Origin: an uncultured Candidatus Puniceispirillum sp.
GTDB lineage: Bacteria > Pseudomonadota > Alphaproteobacteria > Puniceispirillales > Puniceispirillaceae
Direction: 5' to 3'
DNA: 64,000 nucleotides
Assembly (NCBI GenBank): GCA_905182545.1
Contig: CAJJBY010000001.1
Span: forward strand, 62,001-126,000
The notes under the pieces are model-generated. The model had not been told where the DNA came from and did not search any database. It was given only the letters and a program-made list of their open reading frames with translations. The position numbers were made by a program, and so were the translations under genes. Within the stretch, counting starts at the first letter, position 1. Each line of letters opens with the position of its first letter. Shown piece by piece: positions 18,030-26,653 of this stretch.

Positions 18030-18428
18030 ATGACTTGGACAAAAGTCTGTGACAAGAGTGAGATACCAGAAGGCTCAATTAAAAAAGTTTGGGCTCGTAT
18101 TGGTGGTGGGATCCCTATTGCTGTTGCTCACCACAAGAAAGGTTTTGTTGCCATACCCCCAGTCTGTCCTCACCTTGAGGAACCATTGGAAGAGTCTGGC
18201 CTGGTAATGGGTTGTAAGCTTACTTGTACCAAGCATTTGTGGTCATGGGACCTTGAGACTTTGGAGTTGCAGGACGAGGCAGAGTTGCCGCTCAAAACAT
18301 ACGACGTCAAAGTCGAAGGCAGTAATGTAATGGTGTATGTCACTGAGCAACTTGAATATAATTTTGATGAAGATGAAGATATTGATGAGAATACGTTTTT
18401 TGATGATGATGACGATGATGAGTGGTAA
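18030..18428 (+). CDS. Rieske-type ferredoxin with long acidic C-terminal tail
   Basis: A 132-residue soluble Rieske ferredoxin. The cluster ligands are C46-x-H48 and C66-x2-H69 with 17 intervening residues, the normal spacing, unlike the fused alpha subunit's 26. It would carry electrons from the fused flavin reductase to the Rieske centre of the oxygenase. The last 20 residues (113-132) contain 14 Asp/Glu, including six consecutive Asp before E-W, encoded by a GAT/GAC run. This tail is not part of the Rieske fold and could be a docking surface. AGAGGG precedes the ATG. Position and size fit MsmC of methanesulfonate monooxygenase. Confidence 0.88.
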   Translation: MTWTKVCDKSEIPEGSIKKVWARIGGGIPIAVAHHKKGFVAIPPVCPHLEEPLEESGLVMGCKLTCTKHLWSWDLETLELQDEAELPLKTYDVKVEGSNVMVYVTEQLEYNFDEDEDIDENTFFDDDDDDEW

Positions 18429-18581
18429 GCAAGCTCCTTCATAAAAATATTCTGACTAAATTTCACATCGATTGGAACCGTGCTGCAAGGTCAGCAAAAT
18501 GATAGATAGATGTGCTTAACTAAAACGACACCAACATTTGATAGCGTGCTGAAAACTGCAGTTAAAAACTGATGGTACTGA

Positions 18582-19427
18582 TTGAGAGAGAGTTTGTTGA
18601 ACAATTCAAGTCAATGGCCATCTGTAAGCATTTTCGACACGAAACAGTTTAGGCAAGCAAGAATCGAAGCGCATAACGCATTATTTTGGTTGGCTCGGGG
18701 AGCCAACAGTTTCCTAGATGCAGCCCCGAATAATGGGCACCTGAGTCTATTCTGGCACAAAGATTCAAATAATTTTCGAACTAGATCTTTTGACGGCGAT
18801 CTTCAAATTGGCCTGAATTTCCCTGACTTGGAATTGTATTTTTGTGAAGGGGGCCGGAAGGTGCCTCACAGCTTTTGGTTAGACGAGAGAACGCCTGCAT
18901 TTGCAGAGGCGTGGTACTTAGTTGAATTGCTGCATAGGGACCGCGATCAATCAAAATTTTCCACTGTTCTTCCTTTCTCGTCGCCAAATATGTTGATGGG
19001 TGACACTGAAGACCACAAAGCTTCAGTTTATAAACCGGAGCTCGATGCGTTGAATTGTTGCGTGTTGAAAGGAAACGAAATACTCCAGAGTGTGTCGTAC
19101 ACACTTGCCCAACAGCCTGAATTTGCAAAATGTCGGCAATGGATAACGTTAGAACCGGAATTGTTTTCTTTGACGCTAAATGTTAGCGCAGATAACGAGC
19201 TAGTCAAATTGCCTTCAATTGGATTAAGTCTCGGTGACCATTTGCGCCCCGCACCCTTTTTCTTCGTTAAAGACAGTGTAACTAATGGAAGTTCAAAACC
19301 TCACCTACTCGACTACGACCCACAAACTTTGCTGCCATTAAAATCAATCGTTACTGAACCCACGTCTGATGTAGCGCTTGTCAAAAAGCTTGTTAACAAG
19401 TTCACCGAGGTTGATAACGCGAAATAA
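18582..19427 (+). CDS. Unknown protein in the oxygenase operon
   Basis: Up to 281 residues, not recognised. It has no signal peptide, membrane span, metal-binding cysteine pattern or nucleotide-binding loop that I can see. The N-terminal third is rich in aromatic residues (Phe, Trp) and the C-terminal half is alpha/beta-like with many Leu/Pro turns. The frame opens at TTG 18582 directly after a stop, and TTG 18594 or 18597 follow a GAGAGAGAG purine run, so the true start is probably one of those; no ATG occurs in the first hundred codons. It sits between the ferredoxin and the catalytic alpha gene, so an assembly, metallation or substrate-related role in the split oxygenase is a reasonable guess, but unproven. 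Confidence 0.6.
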   Translation: MRESLLNNSSQWPSVSIFDTKQFRQARIEAHNALFWLARGANSFLDAAPNNGHLSLFWHKDSNNFRTRSFDGDLQIGLNFPDLELYFCEGGRKVPHSFWLDERTPAFAEAWYLVELLHRDRDQSKFSTVLPFSSPNMLMGDTEDHKASVYKPELDALNCCVLKGNEILQSVSYTLAQQPEFAKCRQWITLEPELFSLTLNVSADNELVKLPSIGLSLGDHLRPAPFFFVKDSVTNGSSKPHLLDYDPQTLLPLKSIVTEPTSDVALVKKLVNKFTEVDNAK

Positions 19428-19441
19428 TACTCTATATCTAA

Positions 19442-19500
19442 GAAAGTCCATACTTTCAGGCGAGAGTTTTTACCAATATTAGATTTCGGCTATTAGCCGA
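19442..19500. repeat. Two short inverted repeats upstream of the catalytic alpha gene
   Basis: The 204-base gap holds GAAAGT (19442-19447) with ACTTTC (19452-19457) and TCGGCTA (19486-19492) with TAGCCGA (19494-19500). The second is nearly a perfect 15-base palindrome, better as an operator than as a hairpin. The gap may therefore contain a separate promoter for the 362-residue subunit. Confidence 0.35.
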
Positions 19501-19631
19501 TTAGTCCTGTTTTTGAAGATCTTCGTTGACATCTGCGGTGTCAAAATGGCAAATTATTTATATTCGTTGGCTCTTTAAGCAACAAGTGACCGCTTCGACT
19601 GACAACACGTAAATTTAGATGGGAGTGCGAA

Positions 19632-20720
19632 ATGCCACCAAGAAATCATAAAAATTGGTTAAATGCCCCACATATCGAACACATTTCGAGTGAATGCTAC
19701 AATAACCACAGCATTTATGAGCAGGAAATTGAGCATATTTTTGCTAAGGTTTGGGTTCCGATGTGCCACTTTAGCGAAATGTCTAATGACGGTGATTTTC
19801 GTTCATCGCAGATAGCGCACCAAAATGTGGTCGCGGTAAATAATAAGGGCGCCATAAAAGTTTTTCTGTGCCCTTCAATTGACCGCCCTGCCGGTAACGG
19901 CTTGGATACTGTTGGACTGAAGGAACTTCACAGTGAGGTGAAGCACGGCGGCATGGTATGGACAACTCTCGACCCGAATCCAACACAAAGCGTTGAAGAA
20001 TGGACTTGTGGAGCATTTGATTGCATTGCTGAGGCTATCGACACTGAAGAAATGGAAATTTTCCATTATCATAAAGCTGTCATCGACACTAACTATAAAC
20101 TTTGGCATGACACAAACAGTGAGTTCTACCACGATTTTATGCACTATTTTAACCGGGTGTCTGGGTTTAATGATGAATACTTTGCCAGGAAAAACATCCC
20201 GTTTGACAATGGCCACGTAAATGTTAGTAGCTTCACAGTTAACTATGAAGAGTACGATGGCTTTGAAGATCGTGGGGAGTTGTCTTTTCCAAATTTGCCG
20301 CCAAATCAATGGTATATGGTAGACTTGTTCCCAGGTTTTAATTTCAATCTCCGTGGGAGCGCGTACAGGAGCGACACTGTTACGCCGCTTGGTCCAAACA
20401 AGGTACTTATCGAGTTCAGGGGCTATGGTCTAAAAAAAGATACTCCACAAGAGCGTCAGACCCGTATAAAGCACCACAACTCTATATGGGGCCCATTTGG
20501 CCGTAATCTGCATGAAGATTTAATCGGTGTTTCAGGGCAAGGCACAACAATGAGAGAGGGTACTGAAGCCCGCAATATCTTGCATGGTCGCCACGAAAAT
20601 TCAACGATTCATGATGAAGTTGGTATGCGTCACTATTACGAGGCCTGGGGAAGATTCCTCGGAGTATCTCCCGGCAACCCTCTTGGCTTAACGGCAGAGG
20701 AAGTGATTGCTGCTGAATAG
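19632..20720 (+). CDS. Rieske-type oxygenase alpha subunit with catalytic iron site but no Rieske cluster
   Basis: A 362-residue homologue of the N-terminal part of the 796-residue fusion; shared anchors are H-Y-H-K-x-V-x-D-T-x-Y, L-F-P-G-F-x-F and T-P-L-x(4)-V-x-I-E-x-R-G. The Rieske hairpin is gone: only C80-P-S remains where C-P-H is expected, and about 47 residues carrying the second Cys/His pair are deleted. The mononuclear iron set is intact: His167 and His171 (Y-H-D-F-M-H), with Asp296 in H-E-D followed by the usual downstream Gln. It should be the substrate-oxidising subunit, dependent on electrons from the Rieske half of another polypeptide. GGGAG precedes the ATG and a strong terminator follows. 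NdmC of caffeine demethylation is a known precedent for a Rieske-less catalytic subunit. Confidence 0.85.
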   Translation: MPPRNHKNWLNAPHIEHISSECYNNHSIYEQEIEHIFAKVWVPMCHFSEMSNDGDFRSSQIAHQNVVAVNNKGAIKVFLCPSIDRPAGNGLDTVGLKELHSEVKHGGMVWTTLDPNPTQSVEEWTCGAFDCIAEAIDTEEMEIFHYHKAVIDTNYKLWHDTNSEFYHDFMHYFNRVSGFNDEYFARKNIPFDNGHVNVSSFTVNYEEYDGFEDRGELSFPNLPPNQWYMVDLFPGFNFNLRGSAYRSDTVTPLGPNKVLIEFRGYGLKKDTPQERQTRIKHHNSIWGPFGRNLHEDLIGVSGQGTTMREGTEARNILHGRHENSTIHDEVGMRHYYEAWGRFLGVSPGNPLGLTAEEVIAAE

Positions 20721-20745
20721 TTTAGCTAAAAGACTTCAAACAGAA

Positions 20746-20785
20746 AAGGAGCAGACATTTTATGTCTGCTCCTTATTTTTTATTA
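20746..20785 (+). terminator. Rho-independent terminator of the oxygenase operon
   Basis: A 13-base perfect stem (AAGGAGCAGACAT at 20746-20758, ATGTCTGCTCCTT at 20762-20774) with a 3-base loop, followed by ATTTTTTATT. It lies 25 bases after the catalytic subunit stop and faces the convergent LysR gene, so it may work in both directions. Confidence 0.92.
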
Positions 20786-20813
20786 AAAATTTTAAAGCAA
20801 GCATAACCGGGTA

Positions 20814-21758
20814 TTAGCTCACTACTGCATTTGCTTTATGATAAAGGAAATTCTGTAGCTCATTGTTTTTTGCAAGAGCACGACCAACTTCTTCAGTTAT
20901 TTTTGTGATTGGAATGGTTGTCTCGGTTTTTACCCAAAACAGTCCTATCCCTTTTCGTATAATTGGGTCCTTTAACAACAGTGCTTTGGTTCCACTATAA
21001 AGGCCAGGCATTCTGGTGTAGTGTGAAGGGATAACCGTGCAAAGTTCTGTGAACTGAGTTTGGAACATCAAATGAAGTATTGATTCTGACTCAATTTTCG
21101 GGACAACGCTCTTTCCTGCAGCCGTGAATGTTTGATCAATTACTGAGCGCTCGTACATTGATTTTCTTAACAAAGCTAGCGGTAGGTCTGCAGCCTCTGC
21201 CCAAGTGATGTCACTCAGGTTCTCAAATTGAAACGAATCTGGCACCAATAAGCTCCAAGTTTCTTCAAAAACTGGCAGGGCCTCACACCAGGGCATTTCA
21301 TCGGATTGGTCTATGTACGTTATGGCGCAATCAATTGAATAATTGTCTAAACTGGTTTTAAGCTCATTGTTTCCAACAAACCTTACATCGACTGAGACTA
21401 GCGGGTATGCTTTTCTTATGCGTTGTAAAATAATCGGTAATACCGGAGACATCGAAGGAATTGCGCCAAGGCGAATAGTTCCACTCAACCTGTCCTGCAT
21501 TTCTTCTATACTGTCTCGCATCGCGGTGCAATTGGCCAGGATTAATCGGGCCCAATAAGCTACACGCTTTCCTTCCTCCGTAATTCCATAAAGACGTTGG
21601 CCGCGCCCTCTCTTAAATAGGGTGACGCCTAATTCAAATTCTAGTTGCTTTATGCCGTTTGATAAGCTGGGTTGTTTAACGCTGCAACGGGCAGCTGCCC
21701 TTCCAAAATGGTCTTCCTCAATAACCGCGATAAGATACTCAAGCTGTTTTAGAAACAT
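20814..21758 (-). CDS. LysR-family transcriptional regulator (candidate sulfonate-island activator)
   Basis: A 314-residue LysR protein. The helix-turn-helix lies at residues ~15-60 (F-G-R-A-A-A-R-C-S-V-K-Q-P-S-L-S-N-G-I-K) and is followed by a periplasmic-binding-like effector domain (S-G-T-I-R-L-G-A-I-P-S at ~92-102). It converges on the catalytic oxygenase gene across a terminator and is divergent from the TSUP exporter. T-N11-A dyads in the importer/oxygenase promoter at 14841-14879 could be its targets. The effector could be the sulfonate or sulfite, but nothing in the sequence decides this. Confidence 0.85.
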   Translation of the reverse strand: MFLKQLEYLIAVIEEDHFGRAAARCSVKQPSLSNGIKQLEFELGVTLFKRGRGQRLYGITEEGKRVAYWARLILANCTAMRDSIEEMQDRLSGTIRLGAIPSMSPVLPIILQRIRKAYPLVSVDVRFVGNNELKTSLDNYSIDCAITYIDQSDEMPWCEALPVFEETWSLLVPDSFQFENLSDITWAEAADLPLALLRKSMYERSVIDQTFTAAGKSVVPKIESESILHLMFQTQFTELCTVIPSHYTRMPGLYSGTKALLLKDPIIRKGIGLFWVKTETTIPITKITEEVGRALAKNNELQNFLYHKANAVVS

Positions 21759-21931
21759 CCTATTGCCTTTCGCGCCTAGCTTTTGTTTTCAACCGCTGCA
21801 AAAATAGTTTTGATGCGTTTACCCACAAGAAACTGCGGCTAACGCCAACCAAAACCATAGAAGAGTAAGACATTATCACCTATGCTTAAGTTTTCCGAGT
21901 TAATAATTCCGGGTCATACTGGTTATTTGGA

Positions 21932-22681
21932 GTGGCAGTGTCGTTTGTTTTTGTTTTTTTGTGCGGCTTTCTCTCTGGAACTTTGATAGGAGCTGCAGGG
22001 ATTGGCGGTGTGGTTTTGGTGCCACTCCTCGTTTATGGTGCGGGCTACAGTATTCATATCAGTATCGCAGCGGCAGTTTCATCTTTTATTTTTTCGGGTT
22101 TGATTGGTACGTTTGCGTACGCGAAAAGAGGGGAGGTAAATTGGCTTCAACTAACCTATTTGACGGTTGGAGCGGTTCCAGGGGCGTTGGTTGGTACACA
22201 CGCGCTCTCTAGAGTTAACGCTGACTTTCTCATACTCTTCATTGCCACCGTCCTAATTTTAGCTTCATACAAACAGATTGCTAATTTAAAGTTTAAGCGT
22301 CTTCATAACCAATCAACCCCGTCAAATATAAGCTTGTTGTTTGTTGGTTTTTTAACTGCGTGCCTTTCTGTGCTCAGTGGAACCGGTGGGCCGCTAGTTT
22401 TAGTCCCAATATTAACCTTTTTATCGATGCCATTGCTTGCGGTTATCGGATTGTCACAAGCCATCCAGATACCTATTGCTGCATTTGCTACGGTTGGGAA
22501 TGAATGGTCAGGAATAATCCGATGGGAAATTGTGGCTCTATTATCACCAGGTTTAGCTTTAGGGACATTTTTTGGTGCAAAAGCTTCTGAGTACCTGCCA
22601 GTTAACAAGATAAAGAATTTAGTAGCTTTTTTATTGCTTGGTTCTGGCATTTACATGTTGATAAACGTGATTTTTTTTTAG
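21932..22681 (+). CDS. TSUP (TauE/SafE) family membrane exporter
   Basis: A 249-residue membrane protein with seven to eight predicted helices and the duplicated TSUP signature: G-A-A-G-I-G-G-V-V-L-V-P near residue 20 and the second-half G-T-G-G-P-L-V-L-V-P. Family members export or take up sulfite, sulfonates and related anions; TauE and SafE are the named examples. Here the role would be removal of toxic sulfite from sulfonate cleavage, or anion uptake. GTG 21932 and GTG 21938 are both possible starts; the second has TGGAG at better spacing. It follows the LysR gene divergently and leads toward the C1 genes. Confidence 0.82.
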   Translation: MAVSFVFVFLCGFLSGTLIGAAGIGGVVLVPLLVYGAGYSIHISIAAAVSSFIFSGLIGTFAYAKRGEVNWLQLTYLTVGAVPGALVGTHALSRVNADFLILFIATVLILASYKQIANLKFKRLHNQSTPSNISLLFVGFLTACLSVLSGTGGPLVLVPILTFLSMPLLAVIGLSQAIQIPIAAFATVGNEWSGIIRWEIVALLSPGLALGTFFGAKASEYLPVNKIKNLVAFLLLGSGIYMLINVIFF

Positions 22682-22851
22682 ACAAGAGAAATCCAATCAG
22701 GCAAGAGAAAATAGACATCACGATAGAGCTAATAGCCACGAGAGATTTTATTTCGAAACTTTTATGATACTTAATGTCTCTAGTTATCAAAACATTGTGC
22801 ATGCGGTGTTAAAAGTCACGATTAATTAATTAAGTCAGTGGGAGAAAAAAA

Positions 22852-23739
22852 ATGAGTGATGCCAAGCCAAGAAAGAAAGTTACGTTTAAGACATTACAAA
22901 AGAAAATGGCAGCCGGCGAGCCGATAACCCAGTTGGCGGCTTACGATTACAGAACTGCGGTAGTTGCCGATCGCTTGGGTATGGACATATTGTGTGTTTC
23001 AGATACCGGTGGAATGATCTTATTTGGACATCAAAGTACGACCGCTGTCAGTTTCGCTGAAGTGATGATGATGTCTCAGGCAATTGATCGCGGGTCTAAG
23101 TATGGATTAAGAATGGTTGACATGCCGTATTGGAGTTTTCATGTCTCCAAGGAGCAGGCAGTTGAAAATGCTGGCCGTTTCGTTCACGAAGCAAATGCCG
23201 AAGTGATGAAATGTGAAGGAAATCGCCATCATGTTCCTGCTATCGAAGCGATTGTTAATGCTGGAATACCTGTTCAAGGGCACATTGGGATCACCCCAAT
23301 GCGGATGCCTCAACTCGGCGGTTTTATTGCGCAGGGTAAGACCGCAGACCGTGCCAAAGAGTTAATCGATGATGCTAAAGCAATGTACGATGCGGGCTGC
23401 TTCTCAATACTTTGTGAAGTCACAACATCAGAGGTTGCAGAATACTTGGCTGAAATTCTACCAGTACCAGTTATTAGCTTGGGTGCTGGTAACTGTGCTG
23501 ATGGTGTCCACATCATCTCTTCGGACTTGTTCCATCTGTGGGAAGAGCATGTGCCTAAGCACTCTCGGATATACACAGATTTAATCCCGATTATGGAAGA
23601 TGTCATAACGCGATACATGGATGATGTGAAAACTAGAAACTATCCTGGCCCAGAAAACACAATAAAAATGCCGGAAGATGAGCTGCGTAAGTTTGCGAAA
23701 GATATGAAGTGGGAGCGTAAGCTTGATGAGCTTGGGTAA
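22852..23739 (+). CDS. PanB-family (ketopantoate hydroxymethyltransferase-like) protein
   Basis: A 295-residue TIM-barrel protein homologous along its length to PanB, which transfers the hydroxymethyl group of 5,10-methylene-THF to 2-ketoisovalerate. The metal-ligand positions seem kept: Asp in S-D-T-G, Asp in V-D-M-P and Glu in K-C-E-G. The segments G-H-I-G-I-T-P and I-S-L-G-A-G-N also match. The catalytic-glutamate region reads L-C-E-V instead of L-E-C-V, so chemistry may differ. PanC is not nearby, and the gene sits directly before formate-THF ligase and two FolD genes. I infer a specialised C1 role, such as handling formaldehyde or methylene-THF, rather than pantothenate synthesis. A good ribosome site (GGGAGA) precedes ATG. 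Confidence 0.72.
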   Translation: MSDAKPRKKVTFKTLQKKMAAGEPITQLAAYDYRTAVVADRLGMDILCVSDTGGMILFGHQSTTAVSFAEVMMMSQAIDRGSKYGLRMVDMPYWSFHVSKEQAVENAGRFVHEANAEVMKCEGNRHHVPAIEAIVNAGIPVQGHIGITPMRMPQLGGFIAQGKTADRAKELIDDAKAMYDAGCFSILCEVTTSEVAEYLAEILPVPVISLGAGNCADGVHIISSDLFHLWEEHVPKHSRIYTDLIPIMEDVITRYMDDVKTRNYPGPENTIKMPEDELRKFAKDMKWERKLDELG

Positions 23740-23942
23740 TTTGAGATAACGAGCATGACTTGGATGGCGGCGCTATTAACTTAATAGAAGGGTTAATACA
23801 GCGCTTCCATACAGGCCATCGCTTATTTTTTACAAGATTAGGGTAAAAATAAAGATCAAGTAATACTGCTTTTTTTAGAGACTTTGTGCTTGATAGCATA
23901 CTGATCCGATCTGCCTACAACTTCAACATAGCCCAATTTTCA

Positions 23943-23990
23943 AGTGGCACTGTGGGAGCCTAGCCCTGCCGAGGGTGTGGGCCTTGTGGC
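23943..23990 (+). other. GC-rich potentially structured leader before the formate-THF ligase gene
   Basis: In an otherwise AT-rich 274-base gap, this block of about 48 bases is strongly GC-rich and contains CCCT-GCCG-AGGG at 23964-23975 flanked by GCC (23958-23960) and GGC (23980-23982). A folded 5' leader is possible. I could not match it to any known riboswitch class. GGAG lies at 24003-24006, eight bases before the ATG. Confidence 0.3.
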
Positions 23991-24013
23991 ATAAAATTTT
24001 TTAGGAGAATTTC

Positions 24014-25681
24014 ATGAGTGACATCGAGATTGCACGTGCGGCAAAAAAGAAGCCAATTTTTGAAATTGGTGATGTCTTGGGTATCCCGTCCACTGAGCTG
24101 GTTCCATTTGGTCATGATAAAGCCAAGGTAAGTCAAAATTTCATCAATTCGGTTCAGGACCGCAAGGATGGCAAGCTGATTTTGGTAACGGCCATTAACC
24201 CTACGCCAGCGGGTGAGGGTAAAACAACGACAACAGTTGGTCTTGGTGATGGGTTGAACCGCATTGGCAAGAAGGCGATGATTTGTATTCGTGAGGCTTC
24301 TTTGGGGCCAAACTTTGGTATGAAGGGTGGTGCAGCTGGCGGTGGCTATGCGCAAATCGTTCCGATGGAAGACATGAATTTGCACTTCACAGGTGATTTT
24401 CATGCGATTACATCGGCGCATTCATTGCTGTCAGCCATGATTGATAATCATATCTATTGGGGCAACGAACTAGACATTGATACGCGGCGAGTCGTTTGGC
24501 GGCGAGTGGTCGACATGAATGACCGTGCCTTGAGACAAATAACTGCGTCACTAGGGGGTGTTGCTAACGGGTTTCCACGTGAAGCTGGGTTCGATATCAC
24601 CGTAGCGTCTGAAGTTATGGCTATCTTGTGTTTGGCTAATGATTTAACGGATTTGCAAAAGCGACTTGGCGATATGATCGTTGCTTATCGTCGCGATCGA
24701 TCGCCCGTATTTTGCCGTGACATAAAAGCTGATGGGGCGATGACGGTGTTGTTAAAAGACGCAATACAGCCCAATCTTTTGCAAACCCTTGAAAACAACC
24801 CAGCGTTTGTGCACGGGGGGCCTTTTGCTAACATTGCGCATGGTTGTAACTCAGTGATTGCAACAAAAACGGCGCTGAAGCTTGCTGATTATGTCGTAAC
24901 GGAAGCTGGTTTTGGGGCTGACCTTGGAGCTGAAAAATTTCTAAACATTAAATGCCGCAAGGCAGGTTTGGCTCCATCAGCTATTGTTCTAGTTGCCACA
25001 GTCAGAGCTATGAAAATGAATGGTGGGGTCGCCAAGAATGATCTCAACAATGAAAATGTGGATGCTGTTAAGTCAGGGTGTCCAAACCTTGGCAGGCATA
25101 TTGAAAATTTGAAATCATTTGGTGTGCCTGTTGTCGTCGCAGTTAATCATTTTGTTAAAGATACTGACGCTGAGGTTCAGGCAGTGCAGGATTATTGCGC
25201 TGAGATGGGCACTGAAGCTATTGTATCAAAACATTGGGCGGACGGTTCGGCTGGTTCAGAAAATTTAGCTAAGCGAGTTGCTGAAATTGCTGACTCCGAT
25301 AATGCAAATTTTGCAACTATCTATCCTGACGACATGTCATTGGAAGATAAAATCCAGACCATTTGCAAAAATATCTATCGAGCTGATGAGGCTGTGATAG
25401 ACCAAAAAATTATAGCTCAGCTAAAAGAATGGGAGGCTCAGGGATACGGTAACCTTCCAGTTTGTATGGCAAAAACTCAATATAGCTTTTCTACTGATCC
25501 CAACTTGCGTGGGGCGCCAACTGGGCATGTTATTCCAGTCCGCGAAGTGCGGATTAGCGCAGGCGCGGGCTTTATTGTCGCCGTTTGTGGTGAAATCATG
25601 ACAATGCCCGGTTTGCCAAGACATCCTGCCGCCGAAACTATTTGTATAAATGAAAATGGCGAGATTGATGGTCTGTTTTAG
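24014..25681 (+). CDS. fhs: Formate--tetrahydrofolate ligase
   Basis: A 555-residue enzyme of the expected length that interconverts formate, ATP and THF with 10-formyl-THF. The P-loop [10 protein letters not shown] at ~68-77, R-E-A-S-L-G-P and the [11 protein letters not shown] region are typical. In this C1 cluster it would run toward formate and ATP when one-carbon units arrive from oxygenated substrate, or supply formyl-THF for biosynthesis. It is followed by folD at 25763. Many alphaproteobacteria lack Fhs, so its location in the AT-rich island fits a transferred catabolic module. Confidence 0.95.
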   Translation: MSDIEIARAAKKKPIFEIGDVLGIPSTELVPFGHDKAKVSQNFINSVQDRKDGKLILVTAINPTPAGEGKTTTTVGLGDGLNRIGKKAMICIREASLGPNFGMKGGAAGGGYAQIVPMEDMNLHFTGDFHAITSAHSLLSAMIDNHIYWGNELDIDTRRVVWRRVVDMNDRALRQITASLGGVANGFPREAGFDITVASEVMAILCLANDLTDLQKRLGDMIVAYRRDRSPVFCRDIKADGAMTVLLKDAIQPNLLQTLENNPAFVHGGPFANIAHGCNSVIATKTALKLADYVVTEAGFGADLGAEKFLNIKCRKAGLAPSAIVLVATVRAMKMNGGVAKNDLNNENVDAVKSGCPNLGRHIENLKSFGVPVVVAVNHFVKDTDAEVQAVQDYCAEMGTEAIVSKHWADGSAGSENLAKRVAEIADSDNANFATIYPDDMSLEDKIQTICKNIYRADEAVIDQKIIAQLKEWEAQGYGNLPVCMAKTQYSFSTDPNLRGAPTGHVIPVREVRISAGAGFIVAVCGEIMTMPGLPRHPAAETICINENGEIDGLF

Positions 25682-25762
25682 AAGCTGATAGCTAACCCAC
25701 TATTATGAATTAGGCCCATGAGGATAAATGTGTTGGGTCCAGATAAGAAAGTTTTGTAGACA

Positions 25763-26653
25763 ATGTCAGCGAATATTATTGATGGTAAGGCCTTTGCCGC
25801 AACTGTTAGACAAAAAGTGGCTTCAAAGGTTGCCGACCTGAAAGAGACCCATAGTATCATTCCAGGTTTAGCGGTCGTTTTGGTTGGTGAGGATCCGGCA
25901 TCACAAGTTTATGTGAGGTCTAAAGGTAAACAAACTATTGAAGTTGGGATGAATTCGTTTGAGCATAAGCTTGGCGTTGACACGTCAGAAGAAGTGTTGT
26001 TGGCGTTAATTGATGAGTTAAACGCTGACCCAAGCGTCCACGGTATTTTGGTTCAACTCCCGTTGCCAAGTCACGTTGATGAGAGTTTAGTAACCAATCA
26101 CATAGCGCCAGAAAAAGATGTCGACGGATTTCATATTGCCAATGTAGGGCTTTTGGGCACCGGTCAACAATCAATGGTGCCCTGCACGCCTCTCGGATGT
26201 CTGCTGATGTTGCGAGATTATCATGGATCACTCTCTGGAAAAAATGCTGTTGTTATTGGTCGTTCAAATATTGTTGGCAAGCCAATGGCTCAGTTGCTTT
26301 TGAATGAGAGTTGCACAGTAACCATTGCTCATTCACGTACAAAAGACTTGGCCGATGTTGTGCGCCGGGCTGACATTGTTGTGGCTGCTGTTGGCCGACC
26401 TGAGATGGTTCCTGGTGATTGGATCAAGCCTGGGGCTACAGTCATCGACGTTGGTATTAACCGAGTTGATGCGGGTGATTCAAAAACTAAACTGGTTGGT
26501 GATGTTGATTACGCGAGCTGTGCAGCTGCTGCTGGTGCTATTACCCCAGTGCCTGGCGGTGTCGGTCCCATGACTATCGCTTGTTTGTTGGCCAATACGG
26601 TCACCGCCTGCTGCCGGATAAATAATGTGTCGGGTGAGGATTTTCTGCTTTGA
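25763..26653 (+). CDS. folD: Bifunctional methylene-THF dehydrogenase/methenyl-THF cyclohydrolase
   Basis: A 296-residue FolD of normal length. It keeps Tyr50 and Lys54 (Y-V-R-S-K), the Q-L-P-L-P segment, K-D-V-D-G-F, P-C-T-P, the NADP loop G-R-S-N-I-V-G-K-P and [10 protein letters not shown]. Both dehydrogenase and cyclohydrolase activities are expected, taking methylene-THF to 10-formyl-THF. Its stop overlaps the TTG start of the second FolD-like gene (TTGA), so the two are translationally coupled. Confidence 0.95.
   Translation: MSANIIDGKAFAATVRQKVASKVADLKETHSIIPGLAVVLVGEDPASQVYVRSKGKQTIEVGMNSFEHKLGVDTSEEVLLALIDELNADPSVHGILVQLPLPSHVDESLVTNHIAPEKDVDGFHIANVGLLGTGQQSMVPCTPLGCLLMLRDYHGSLSGKNAVVIGRSNIVGKPMAQLLLNESCTVTIAHSRTKDLADVVRRADIVVAAVGRPEMVPGDWIKPGATVIDVGINRVDAGDSKTKLVGDVDYASCAAAAGAITPVPGGVGPMTIACLLANTVTACCRINNVSGEDFLL

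Noticed and set aside
18170-18466. Serine-rich reading frame on the minus strand
   Set aside because: It is the antisense shadow of the Asp/Glu codon run in the ferredoxin tail.
19632-20720. Inactive, decaying copy of an oxygenase
   Set aside because: The deletion is clean and in frame, the iron ligands are intact, and it has a good ribosome site and a strong terminator, which indicates a functional gene.
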